Source: Bacilli bacterium
GTDB lineage: Bacteria > Bacillota_I > Bacilli_A > RF39 > UBA660
Assembly (NCBI GenBank): GCA_016297695.1
Contig: JAEDGC010000025.1
Location: 1 to 25,007 of the forward strand
DNA length: 25,007 bases
Reading direction: 5' to 3'
Positions within the stretch are counted from its first letter, which is position 1, and every line of letters begins with the position of its first letter. The position numbers were made by a program, and so were the translations under genes. The notes beneath the pieces are model-generated. The model was not told the origin of the DNA. It searched no databases and saw only the letters and a program-made list of their open reading frames with translations. Positions 16,358 to 22,697 of the stretch are shown in pieces.

Positions 16358-17207
16358 TTTTAAAAAAAAGTTTATAGTTTTTATAAGAAAATTTTGGAAA
16401 GTCATTAATAGACCAGAAATGGTTTTACTTCCAGGACAACTTGCGTTTTTCTTAATACTTTCTGTTGTACCTATAGTTACATTAGTAAGTTATGGTGCTT
16501 CCTTCTTGAATTTACCGATTGACTTTATTTCTAATTTTATTACTAAAGCATTTAATGAATCTATTTCACAAATGATTGTACCAATAGTTAGTGGAGTAAA
16601 TTTATCAAAAAGATTTTATATTACTTTGATTATTGGTTATTATATTGCAAGTAATGGAGCATCATCAATAATTGTTACCTCTAATACTATTTATGGTATA
16701 AAGAATTCAAGTTTTTTTAAAAGACGTTTGAAAGCAATAATTATAACATTTATGTTGGTATTACTATTTCTATTTATTTTGATAGTACCAGTATTTGGTA
16801 ATAAAGTAATTGAAATGATTGCTTATGTTAATCTAAATCAGAACATTACTAATCAAATATCATTAATAATTAATGTCTTAAAAGGACCAATTGCTTGGTT
16901 TATTATCTTTTTCTTTATAAAACTTATTTATACAATGGCTCCTGATAGGAAAATTCCTAGTTCTTATGTAAATAAGGGAGCTTTGTTTACTTCAATTTTT
17001 TGGGTACTTGCAACATACTTATATTCCTATTACATAACAAATTTTGCACACTATAATATCTTTTATGGTGGATTAAGTAATGTTATCATCTTAATGTTGT
17101 GGGTTTATTTCTTAGCCTATATTTTTACAATAGGTATGGCATTAAATCAAAATTATGAACAAGAAAAATTGGAAAAAACAGGTCAAATAAAAACAATAGA
17201 AAAGTAA
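16350..17207 (+). CDS. YihY/virulence factor BrkB family membrane protein
   Basis: A 285-residue polytopic protein with about six helices. Family landmarks are visible: GQLAFFLILSVVPI near residues 28-41 and the final YGGLSNVIILMLWVYFLAYI segment near 240-260. It was once annotated as ribonuclease BN, but family members are integral membrane proteins of uncertain role, possibly transport or envelope maintenance. The ATG overlaps the end of the GGDEF gene by 8 bases, with AAGGAAG 9 bases upstream, so it is translated from the same transcript. Its basic C-terminal tail is short. A hairpin-rich 3' region follows. Confidence 0.9.
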   Translation: MNNFKKKFIVFIRKFWKVINRPEMVLLPGQLAFFLILSVVPIVTLVSYGASFLNLPIDFISNFITKAFNESISQMIVPIVSGVNLSKRFYITLIIGYYIASNGASSIIVTSNTIYGIKNSSFFKRRLKAIIITFMLVLLFLFILIVPVFGNKVIEMIAYVNLNQNITNQISLIINVLKGPIAWFIIFFFIKLIYTMAPDRKIPSSYVNKGALFTSIFWVLATYLYSYYITNFAHYNIFYGGLSNVIILMLWVYFLAYIFTIGMALNQNYEQEKLEKTGQIKTIEK

Positions 17208-17212
17208 ATAAT

Positions 17213-17336
17213 AATAACATGTACACAGGTATTACTTGTACATTGTTATTCTTGATAATCAATCTAGTATTAATTTACTAACGATATTAAGAAGTAATAT
17301 CTAAAAATCACAATTATTTAAAATTGTGATTTTTTT
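17213..17336 (+). other. Stretch tiled by five consecutive inverted repeats ending in a terminator
   Basis: Between the YihY gene and rlmB, five inverted repeats lie almost end to end: 17213-17250 (AATAACA-TGTACA arms, one bulged T), 17252-17262 (TTGAT/ATCAA), 17265-17280 (TAGTA/TACTA), 17283-17301 (GATATTA/TAATATC) and 17305-17332 (terminator). The loop of the first (GGTATTACTT, 17228-17237) can also pair over 10 bases, with one G-U, with 17292-17301 in the fourth. It may be a structured 3' UTR or a small RNA. No matching known RNA family is recognised. Confidence 0.4.
17305..17336 (+). terminator. Intrinsic terminator after the GGDEF/YihY operon
   Basis: AAATCACAATT (17305-17315) and AATTGTGATTT (17322-17332) form a perfect 11-bp stem with a 6-base loop, followed by T to 17336. 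Confidence 0.85.
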
Positions 17337-17344
17337 AAAAAAAT

Positions 17345-17373
17345 TTCAATATTAAGTAAAAATGTGCTATAAT
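17345..17373 (+). promoter_or_regulatory. Promoter of rlmB-sigH
   Basis: TATAAT (17368-17373) with TGC directly before it; the -35 position holds a weak TTCAAT (17345-17350) at 17-base spacing. Confidence 0.7.
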
Positions 17374-17396
17374 ATCTTTCAAAAAGGGGAGATATT

Positions 17397-18077
17397 ATGT
17401 TGGCTTATGGAAGAAACACTTTAAAAGAATTAAATCCAAAAGATATTAGAAAAGTAATGATAAGTAAAACAATTAAAGACAGTTCTATTTTTGAATATTT
17501 AAAAGCAAATAAAATTAAATTTGAATTGATTGATAATGATATTCTAGATAAAAAAATTCATGGTAACCATCAAGGTGTTTTAATTGAAATAGATGAATAT
17601 AATTACTCCGAGTTAAATAGTGCTTTTGATGAAGATTTTGTTGTAATCTTAGATCATTTAGAAGATCCCCATAATTTTGGAGCAATTATTAGGAATTGTG
17701 AAGCTGCAGGTGTACAATCAATAATTATCCCAAAAGATAGAAGTGTGAGAGTTAATGAAACTGTTATGAAAATAAGTACTGGAGCTTTGGCTAGAGTTAA
17801 AATAATATTAGTATCAAATATTAATGAAGCAATAAAAAAATTAAAAAATAACAACTTTTTTATTTATTCTGCTGATATGGATGGAAAAGATTATAGAACT
17901 GTTGATTATTCGGGTAAAAAATGTTTGGTAATTGGTAATGAGGGTAGAGGTATATCAGATTTAGTTATTAAAAATAGTGATGAAATAATATCAATTCCAA
18001 TGAAAGGAAAAGTAAATAGCTTAAATGCTAGCGTTGCAGCTGGAATTTTAGTATTTGCGATGATTGGAGAAAAATAA
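17397..18077 (+). CDS. rlmB: 23S rRNA 2'-O-ribose methyltransferase, RlmB/TrmH (SpoU) family
   Basis: A 226-residue SPOUT methyltransferase that transfers a methyl group from S-adenosylmethionine to a ribose 2'-OH, most likely guanosine 2251 of 23S rRNA by orthology. The three trefoil-knot motifs are intact: LEDPHNFGAIIR (88-99, with catalytic Arg99), GNEGRG (180-185) and SLNAS (208-212). The short N-terminal RNA-binding domain (about 1-70) begins with the RlmB-type YGRNTLKE. GGGGAG lies 5 bases before the ATG. In Bacillus rlmB precedes rae1/yacP and sigH; here sigH follows directly, overlapping the stop by one base, which supports RlmB over other TrmH paralogues. Confidence 0.9.
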   Translation: MLAYGRNTLKELNPKDIRKVMISKTIKDSSIFEYLKANKIKFELIDNDILDKKIHGNHQGVLIEIDEYNYSELNSAFDEDFVVILDHLEDPHNFGAIIRNCEAAGVQSIIIPKDRSVRVNETVMKISTGALARVKIILVSNINEAIKKLKNNNFFIYSADMDGKDYRTVDYSGKKCLVIGNEGRGISDLVIKNSDEIISIPMKGKVNSLNASVAAGILVFAMIGEK

Positions 18078-18694
18078 TGGACTACAAGGAATATTCAGAT
18101 AGTGAGTTATGTAGTATGATTTGTGAAAGTAATGAAGATGCAAAGGATATTTTATTTAAAAAATATAAATATATAATTGACATAGTTATAAAAAAATATA
18201 TAATGTCATCCTTAAAGTTAGGTATAGAATATAGTGATTTATATCAAGAAGCTTTAGTTGGATTTACTGATGCAATAAATTCTTTTGACGAAAAGAAAGA
18301 TGCATCTTTGCCGACATTTATTACAATATGTGTTGATAGAAAACTTCAAAAAACTTTAATTAAGGCAAAGACTAAAAAAAATGAGATGATTTTACAATCT
18401 TTATCACTAGACTATCAAAAAAGTAGAATAGATTTACCATTGAAAGAATTATTATCAGATAACTTAAAAAATGATCCACTTAATAACATAACTAATGATG
18501 AAAATTATAAAGAATTATTAAATAATATAAAATTATCATTATCTAGTCAAGAATATGAAGTTTTTAAACTTATGTTAAACGGTAAAAATTACCAAGATAT
18601 ATCAAAAATATTAGATAAGAATCCTAAACAAATTGATAATACTATTCAAAGAATTAAGAGTAAGATAAAAAAAATATTAAAAAATGATGATTAA
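18077..18694 (+). CDS. sigH: RNA polymerase sigma factor, SigH-type sigma-70 family
   Basis: A 205-residue alternative sigma factor. Region 2 is at about 20-100 (core-binding YSDLYQEALVGFTDAINSFD, then THFI-like PTFITICVDRKLQ), and region 4 at about 150-200 holds the helix-turn-helix that reads the -35 element (NYQDISKILDKNPKQIDNTI). The latter closely parallels SYQEISDELNRHVKSIDNAL of Bacillus SigH, and so does the position just after rlmB. SigH directs stationary-phase, competence and early sporulation genes in Bacillus; its targets here cannot be read from the window. The ATG overlaps the rlmB stop (TAATG) with GGAGA 6 bases upstream. The secE-nusG genes that normally follow sigH are missing; a terminator comes instead. 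Confidence 0.85.
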   Translation: MDYKEYSDSELCSMICESNEDAKDILFKKYKYIIDIVIKKYIMSSLKLGIEYSDLYQEALVGFTDAINSFDEKKDASLPTFITICVDRKLQKTLIKAKTKKNEMILQSLSLDYQKSRIDLPLKELLSDNLKNDPLNNITNDENYKELLNNIKLSLSSQEYEVFKLMLNGKNYQDISKILDKNPKQIDNTIQRIKSKIKKILKNDD

Positions 18695-18710
18695 ACGCAT
18701 CATTTTTTTT
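18681..18710 (+). terminator. Intrinsic terminator of rlmB-sigH
   Basis: AAAATGATG (18681-18689) pairs with CATCATTTT (18698-18706) across an 8-base loop, with T to 18710. The 5' arm overlaps the last sigH codons. Confidence 0.85.
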
Positions 18711-18741
18711 AATACTTACTATTTAAATTTAACAATAAATT

Positions 18742-18750
18742 TGATATAAT
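18742..18750 (+). promoter_or_regulatory. Extended -10 promoter of the lipoprotein/YtxGH operon
   Basis: TGA-TATAAT at 18742-18750, about 24 bases before the lipoprotein ATG; the -35 position is a weak TTTAAA (18722-18727) at 17-base spacing. Confidence 0.7.
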
Positions 18751-18773
18751 TGTTAAACATAGAGGAGAATTGT

Positions 18774-19415
18774 ATGAAAAGGATATTCTTGATAGTAGTA
18801 CTATGTTTTATGGTATGTGGTTGTATCAATGTAAATAAAAGTAGTATAGATGAGATATTAACTGATTCATTAAATAGTGAATTAAAATTTTATAATACCC
18901 AAAGAAATGGTTATAAATACTATCTTCCAAAAGGGGTAAAATCTTTAAATAAAAATGATTATAATGAAATTTTATCTGATGATACTTATAAGTATTACAT
19001 GTATGTTGATGTTTTGAGTTATTATAATAAAGTCAGGTTTAATTATATAAAAAAAACAAGTGCTTATTATTCTAATGTATTAAAATATGACGATAAATTT
19101 GGTTATTTAGAAATAAAAAAATTTCAAAATAAAAAATATTTAATTGAAATTATGTATAATTATGCTAAAATAGAAGTAATGGTAGAAGATAAAGATATAA
19201 ATAAAACCATTGCAAATGCTATAAGCATTTTATCTAGCATTGAGTATAATGATATAGTACTAGAAAATCTATTAGGGAATAATAAATTGAGTTTTAGTAA
19301 TGAAGAATTTAATATATTTGAAACTGCTGAAACAGAAAGTAATTATTTAAATTATGTGGAAAAATATGATAATTACGAAAGTAATGATAATCACGATAAT
19401 GATTTTATAAACTAG
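18774..19415 (+). CDS. Unrecognised lipoprotein
   Basis: A 213-residue exported protein. The N-terminus is a lipoprotein signal peptide (MKRIFLIVVLCFMVCGC), with the likely lipidated cysteine at position 17 of this stretch, right after Gly; Cys15 is a less likely alternative. The mature part is mixed alpha/beta with many Tyr and Asn, and ends in a disordered Asn/Asp/Glu-rich tail. No family is recognised. The ATG at 18774 has AGAGGAG 6 bases upstream; an in-frame TTG at 18750 lies within the -10 and can be discounted. It begins an operon with an acidic protein and the YtxG/YtxH-like pair, which suggests an envelope or cell-surface stress role. Confidence 0.85.
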   Translation: MKRIFLIVVLCFMVCGCINVNKSSIDEILTDSLNSELKFYNTQRNGYKYYLPKGVKSLNKNDYNEILSDDTYKYYMYVDVLSYYNKVRFNYIKKTSAYYSNVLKYDDKFGYLEIKKFQNKKYLIEIMYNYAKIEVMVEDKDINKTIANAISILSSIEYNDIVLENLLGNNKLSFSNEEFNIFETAETESNYLNYVEKYDNYESNDNHDNDFIN

Positions 19416-19428
19416 GAAGGTGTTTAAA

Positions 19429-20328
19429 ATGGGATTATTAAATAAACTAAAAAATGTTTTATTTGAGGAAGAAGAAATTGAAGAAACTGTAGAAGAACCA
19501 AAAGTTAAAACTATTTCAAAAAATACTATGGAAATTCCTAAAATAACAAAAGAGCCAAAAAAGGAAAAATATGATTTTGAAGAAGAAACAGATAGAGAGT
19601 TATTTAAAGCTGAAAAAACTTTTGATTTTCCTGTTTTTGACGAAGAAGAATTTGATGATTTTGTGCCAAAGAAAAAAGAAGAATTACCAAGAACTTATGA
19701 GCGTGAAACAGAAAAAAGAAGAGTAACTAATAATTTTGATAATTCACGTAGAAAAGATTACACTTCAACAAGAATTATGAAAAATGTTAATGAAACTCAA
19801 AAAAAAGCATTTAAGCCTTCACCAGTTATTTCACCAGTATATGGTATATTAGATAAAAATTATAAAAAAGAAGATGTTGTAACTAGAGATGAAATGGATC
19901 AAAAGAAAACTATAAAATTGGATGTCGATAGTGTTCGAAAGAAAGCTTTTGGCACTTTGGAAGAAGATTTACAATCTACTTTATCAGAGCCAATTGATAA
20001 ATTTTATGAGGAAGTAAAAAAAGAAGAAATTATAGATAATGAAGAAAAAGAAATAACAAATTTAGAGGAATTACTTGATAAAACTATTGATGCAGAAATA
20101 GATGTTACAAAAGAAATGGAAATACCTTCTCGTGTTGAAAAAGCTAACTATGAAGAAGATGTTTTAGAAGAAACGTTCGAGGATGACGAAGTAATAGAAG
20201 AAGATATAAAAGAAATTGTTCCCGAAGAACTAGAAGATACACAAGATGAAATTTCTAATGATACATTAGAAAATGATCTTTTTGAATTAATAGATTCTAT
20301 GTATGAAAATAGAGAGGACGAAGAATAA
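19429..20328 (+). CDS. Acidic, largely disordered protein with SepF-like N-terminal helix and a conserved-looking linear motif
   Basis: A 299-residue, highly charged protein without a signal peptide. The first dozen residues (MGLLNKLKNVLF) form an amphipathic helix, then an acidic stretch follows, much like the membrane-binding start of SepF; however, no SepF core domain is present. Most of the chain is Glu/Lys/Asp-rich and looks unstructured. One island stands out: FKPSPVISPVYGILDKNY at 128-145, hydrophobic and proline-rich in a charged background, likely a binding motif. The C-terminus ends in a short helix (DLFELIDSMYENREDEE). The ATG at 19429 follows GGAAGG; the in-frame GTG at 19420 overlaps that site. 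The next gene overlaps by one base. Possibly a membrane-associated division or envelope adaptor; this is inference. Confidence 0.82.
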   Translation: MGLLNKLKNVLFEEEEIEETVEEPKVKTISKNTMEIPKITKEPKKEKYDFEEETDRELFKAEKTFDFPVFDEEEFDDFVPKKKEELPRTYERETEKRRVTNNFDNSRRKDYTSTRIMKNVNETQKKAFKPSPVISPVYGILDKNYKKEDVVTRDEMDQKKTIKLDVDSVRKKAFGTLEEDLQSTLSEPIDKFYEEVKKEEIIDNEEKEITNLEELLDKTIDAEIDVTKEMEIPSRVEKANYEEDVLEETFEDDEVIEEDIKEIVPEELEDTQDEISNDTLENDLFELIDSMYENREDEE

Positions 20329-20618
20329 TGGAATTCTTATTACAATTTTTACCTATAGTTATTTATTTTTTGTTAATAATAATATTAGTAATCGGAATAA
20401 TATTAGGTATAAAATCAATTATAACGATTAACAAAGTTGAAAAAGTAGTGGATGATGTTAATGATAAAGTTCAATCATTAAATAGTGTTTTTTCAATAAT
20501 TGATTTTACTACCGATAAATTGGCAATGATTACTGATAGAGCAGTAGAAGTTATAAGTTCTATATTTTCAAAAATATTTATCGGTAAAAAAAAGAAAGGT
20601 GAAGATAAAGATGAGTAA
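20328..20618 (+). CDS. YtxG-like DUF948 membrane protein
   Basis: A 96-residue protein with one long N-terminal membrane helix (about 5-30) and an amphipathic, coiled-coil-like region (KVEKVVDDVNDKVQSLNSVF) typical of DUF948 proteins, ending in a Lys/Asp tail. It directly precedes a YtxH-like gene, overlapping it by 8 bases, the same order as ytxG-ytxH in Bacillus, where the pair belongs to the general stress response. The ATG overlaps the upstream stop (TAATG), with GAGAGGA 9 bases upstream. Biochemical role is not known for the family. Confidence 0.8.
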   Translation: MEFLLQFLPIVIYFLLIIILVIGIILGIKSIITINKVEKVVDDVNDKVQSLNSVFSIIDFTTDKLAMITDRAVEVISSIFSKIFIGKKKKGEDKDE

Positions 20619-21024
20619 GAAAAAGAATGTTACTAAATTTTTAGCAGGAGCTGCAGTTGGTGCAGGCATCGCATTATTATTTGCACCACAAAAAGGTTCA
20701 AAAACTAGAGCTGATTTAAAGAAAAAAATGGATGAATTAGTAAAAAAAGCAAAAGATGTTGATTTTGATAAAATGGTTGAAGACATTAAAAATGAACTAA
20801 AAGATCTTGACAAAGAAAAAGCTAAAGAAATTGTTAAAGAAAAAAGCCAAGCAATAATGAAAAAAGCTGACGAAATTGTTAAGTTGGCTAAGAAAAAAGC
20901 TGAACCATCTGTAGAAAAGGCAGCTAATGAGGTAAAAAATAAAGCACGCCAAGTATTACAAGATATTATGGATAAATTAGATACTGAAGATAAAAATACT
21001 AAAAAAAATGTAAAGAAAAAGTAG
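20611..21024 (+). CDS. YtxH-like general stress protein
   Basis: A 137-residue protein. After a few basic residues comes the family's signature short hydrophobic glycine/alanine helix (FLAGAAVGAGIALLFAPQKG, about 10-29), then a long Lys/Glu-rich helical tail to the end. This is the YtxH/gas-vesicle GvpP-like layout. The ATG at 20611 has AGGTGA 8 bases upstream; an ATG 12 bases farther upstream lies inside that region. It is the last gene of the operon and a terminator follows at once. Probably membrane-associated; molecular function unknown. Confidence 0.88.
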   Translation: MSKKKNVTKFLAGAAVGAGIALLFAPQKGSKTRADLKKKMDELVKKAKDVDFDKMVEDIKNELKDLDKEKAKEIVKEKSQAIMKKADEIVKLAKKKAEPSVEKAANEVKNKARQVLQDIMDKLDTEDKNTKKNVKKK

Positions 21025-21048
21025 TAAAGTAATTTACACTTTTTTTTA
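21019..21048 (+). terminator. Intrinsic terminator of the lipoprotein/YtxGH operon
   Basis: AAGT plus GTAAA (21024-21028) pair with TTTAC plus ACTT (21033-21041) around a GTAA loop with one bulged A; T-run to 21048. It overlaps the TAG stop. Confidence 0.7.
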
Positions 21049-21056
21049 ATATATCA

Positions 21057-21085
21057 TTGCACAATATACTAATTTTTGTTATCAT
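21057..21085 (+). promoter_or_regulatory. Promoter of the TasA/camelysin-like gene
   Basis: TTGCAC (21057-21062), 17 bases, TATCAT (21080-21085), with TGT before the -10. Both elements plus the extension suggest a strong promoter. Confidence 0.7.
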
Positions 21086-21109
21086 TAACTTATGATAGAG
21101 GAGGATATA

Positions 21110-21661
21110 ATGGAAAGAAAAAGAGATGTAAGAAATGTATTAATGGTTGCTTTAGTATTTGCAATTGTAGTTATGGCAGTAGGTTATGCTGCATTAGCTC
21201 AAAGATTAACAGTTAATGGAAAAGCAACAATTGGTGATGCTAAATGGAAAGTCAGAATTACAGATATTAGTTTCAATGAAGGTTCATCAAATATTTCTTC
21301 AACTGCTTCTACTCAAGCATTTGATCCTGAGGAAGCAGTGGTAGGTGAAGGTAGTACTGGAGCAAAATTTGATGTTACTTTAGGAGCTCCTGGTGATAAA
21401 GCTGTATATGATATTACTGTAACAAATTTAGGAACTATTGAAGCTGAATTAAAAGAAATTACAGATTTAGCTACTATTAATGCTGCAGACCCAACAGATA
21501 TTAAATTTACTGTTACACCTGCATCAGAAAATGCTGCAATTTTAGCCGCAAGTGCAACTCATAAATATACAGTAACTGTTGAATGGTTAGCAACTGCTGA
21601 AGAAGTTCCAGCAGTAACTGAAAAAACAGCAGTAATTAATTTTGATTATGAACAAGCTTAA
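21110..21661 (+). CDS. TasA/camelysin-like surface protein
   Basis: A 183-residue exported protein. A basic start and one hydrophobic helix (about 9-29) are followed by GYAALAQRLTVNGKAT, the post-signal motif of camelysin/TasA-type proteins. The mature part is cysteine-free and beta-rich, with a Thr/Ala/Val composition and a segment (AVYDITVTNLGTIEAEL) that matches the domain's central strands. TasA and camelysin assemble into surface fibres or act as surface proteases after removal of the signal by SipW; length here is somewhat shorter than TasA. The ATG at 21110 has AGAGGAGG 5 bases upstream; the in-frame ATG at 21092 precedes that site and is rejected. A strong promoter and strong terminator make it a separate, probably abundant transcript next to its likely signal peptidase. 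Confidence 0.75.
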   Translation: MERKRDVRNVLMVALVFAIVVMAVGYAALAQRLTVNGKATIGDAKWKVRITDISFNEGSSNISSTASTQAFDPEEAVVGEGSTGAKFDVTLGAPGDKAVYDITVTNLGTIEAELKEITDLATINAADPTDIKFTVTPASENAAILAASATHKYTVTVEWLATAEEVPAVTEKTAVINFDYEQA

Positions 21662-21680
21662 TAATACAATTTCAATCTAG

Positions 21681-21707
21681 AGACGACAAAGTTTGTTGTC
21701 TTTTTTT
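21681..21707 (+). terminator. Intrinsic terminator after the TasA-like gene
   Basis: AGACGACA (21681-21688) and TGTTGTCT (21694-21701), one G-U pair, 5-base loop, then seven T. Confidence 0.9.
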
Positions 21708-21744
21708 CTTATATATAATTATTTTTATAAATTTTAAAAAGATA

Positions 21745-21753
21745 TGATAAAAT
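21745..21753 (+). promoter_or_regulatory. Possible extended -10 promoter of the 21780-24920 operon
   Basis: TGA-TAAAAT about 27 bases before the ATG; the -35 position (21725-21730) is TTATAA. Weaker than the promoter of the TasA-like gene. Confidence 0.45.
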
Positions 21754-21779
21754 AATATCATATACTAGCGGGTGATTTA

Positions 21780-22685
21780 ATGAGAAGGCTAAAATCGAGA
21801 AGAAGAAAAAAAAATAATAAAAAAATATTTATTATTATATTTATAATTTCAATCTTTTTTGTGTGTTCTACTGGCTATGCATTGCTATCTCAAAAACTAA
21901 ATATAAAGGGTATAGTTAGATTAAATACTGGCAATGAAGAATGTGATATTCATAAATTTAATGGTTATAAGAAATTTGAACATGAAATTACATATGAAAT
22001 ATATGATACAAATAATGGCTATAAAGTTCACGCAATGATAAAAATAACAAATGTTGGTGAAAAATATGTTAATAGATGGAGATCGTATTTGATTTTTCCA
22101 GAAAATTCTGTTATTAATGATTCGTATAATTGTAATAGAGTTTTTGAAGGTGATGCTTATATTTTTGAAAATCCAAGTGAAAATTATAATAATATAATAG
22201 ATGCAGGTAGCAGTATAAGTTATGACGTTGCATATACGGCTCCTACAAGTGATTATCAAATTATAGATGTTGCATCTTATGGTTTTGATTCAAATATAGA
22301 AGTTTTCCCAACGATTGCCGACATGTCACAATGCTTAAATGGTGGAGAACCTAGTGTACCAGACGAAGAAAAAATTATAACTGTAACTGCTAATGATAAT
22401 CAAAAATGGGGAGATACAATGATTACAACTAATACAACATTGACAATTTCTAATAGTTCTAATAAGGATGTAGAGTATTGGTATGTAATTATTGATGTAG
22501 GAGAAAATGGATCAATACCTGGATGTTGGAGTGCAACATGTAGTCAATCAGGTACTCAAGTTAAAATTACACAGCCTTCATGGAGAGCAATTATACCATC
22601 AAATGGCTCTATTTCAATAGATTTTCAAATTACGGTTCCTAGTGGCTACGAATATAAAATTATTGAAAGTGGAATTTTGTTTTAG
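21780..22685 (+). CDS. Exported protein with two CBM2-like beta-sandwich repeats
   Basis: A 301-residue exported protein. The start is extremely basic (MRRLKSRRRKKNNKK), followed by a hydrophobic helix (about 16-32) and GYALLSQKLNIKG, the same post-signal motif as in the neighbouring TasA-like protein. The mature part looks like two similar beta domains, about 78-155 and 203-290. Each shows the carbohydrate-binding module 2 rhythm: a strand with N (KITNVGEKYVNRW; TISNSSNKDVEYW), a conserved Trp, and a final (I/A)-G/N-x-S-I-S strand. Cys249 and Cys254 in the second may form a disulfide. GGGTGA lies 5 bases before the ATG. It is co-transcribed with the signal peptidase (12-base gap). A role as a fibre-associated or polysaccharide-binding surface protein is likely but inferred. 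Confidence 0.75.
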   Translation: MRRLKSRRRKKNNKKIFIIIFIISIFFVCSTGYALLSQKLNIKGIVRLNTGNEECDIHKFNGYKKFEHEITYEIYDTNNGYKVHAMIKITNVGEKYVNRWRSYLIFPENSVINDSYNCNRVFEGDAYIFENPSENYNNIIDAGSSISYDVAYTAPTSDYQIIDVASYGFDSNIEVFPTIADMSQCLNGGEPSVPDEEKIITVTANDNQKWGDTMITTNTTLTISNSSNKDVEYWYVIIDVGENGSIPGCWSATCSQSGTQVKITQPSWRAIIPSNGSISIDFQITVPSGYEYKIIESGILF

Positions 22686-22697
22686 GAGAATATTTAT

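Noticed and set aside
17208..17396. T-box or other known riboswitch controlling rlmB
   Set aside because: The rlmB promoter lies downstream of the terminator, so the hairpins are not in the rlmB leader, and no T-box motif is seen.
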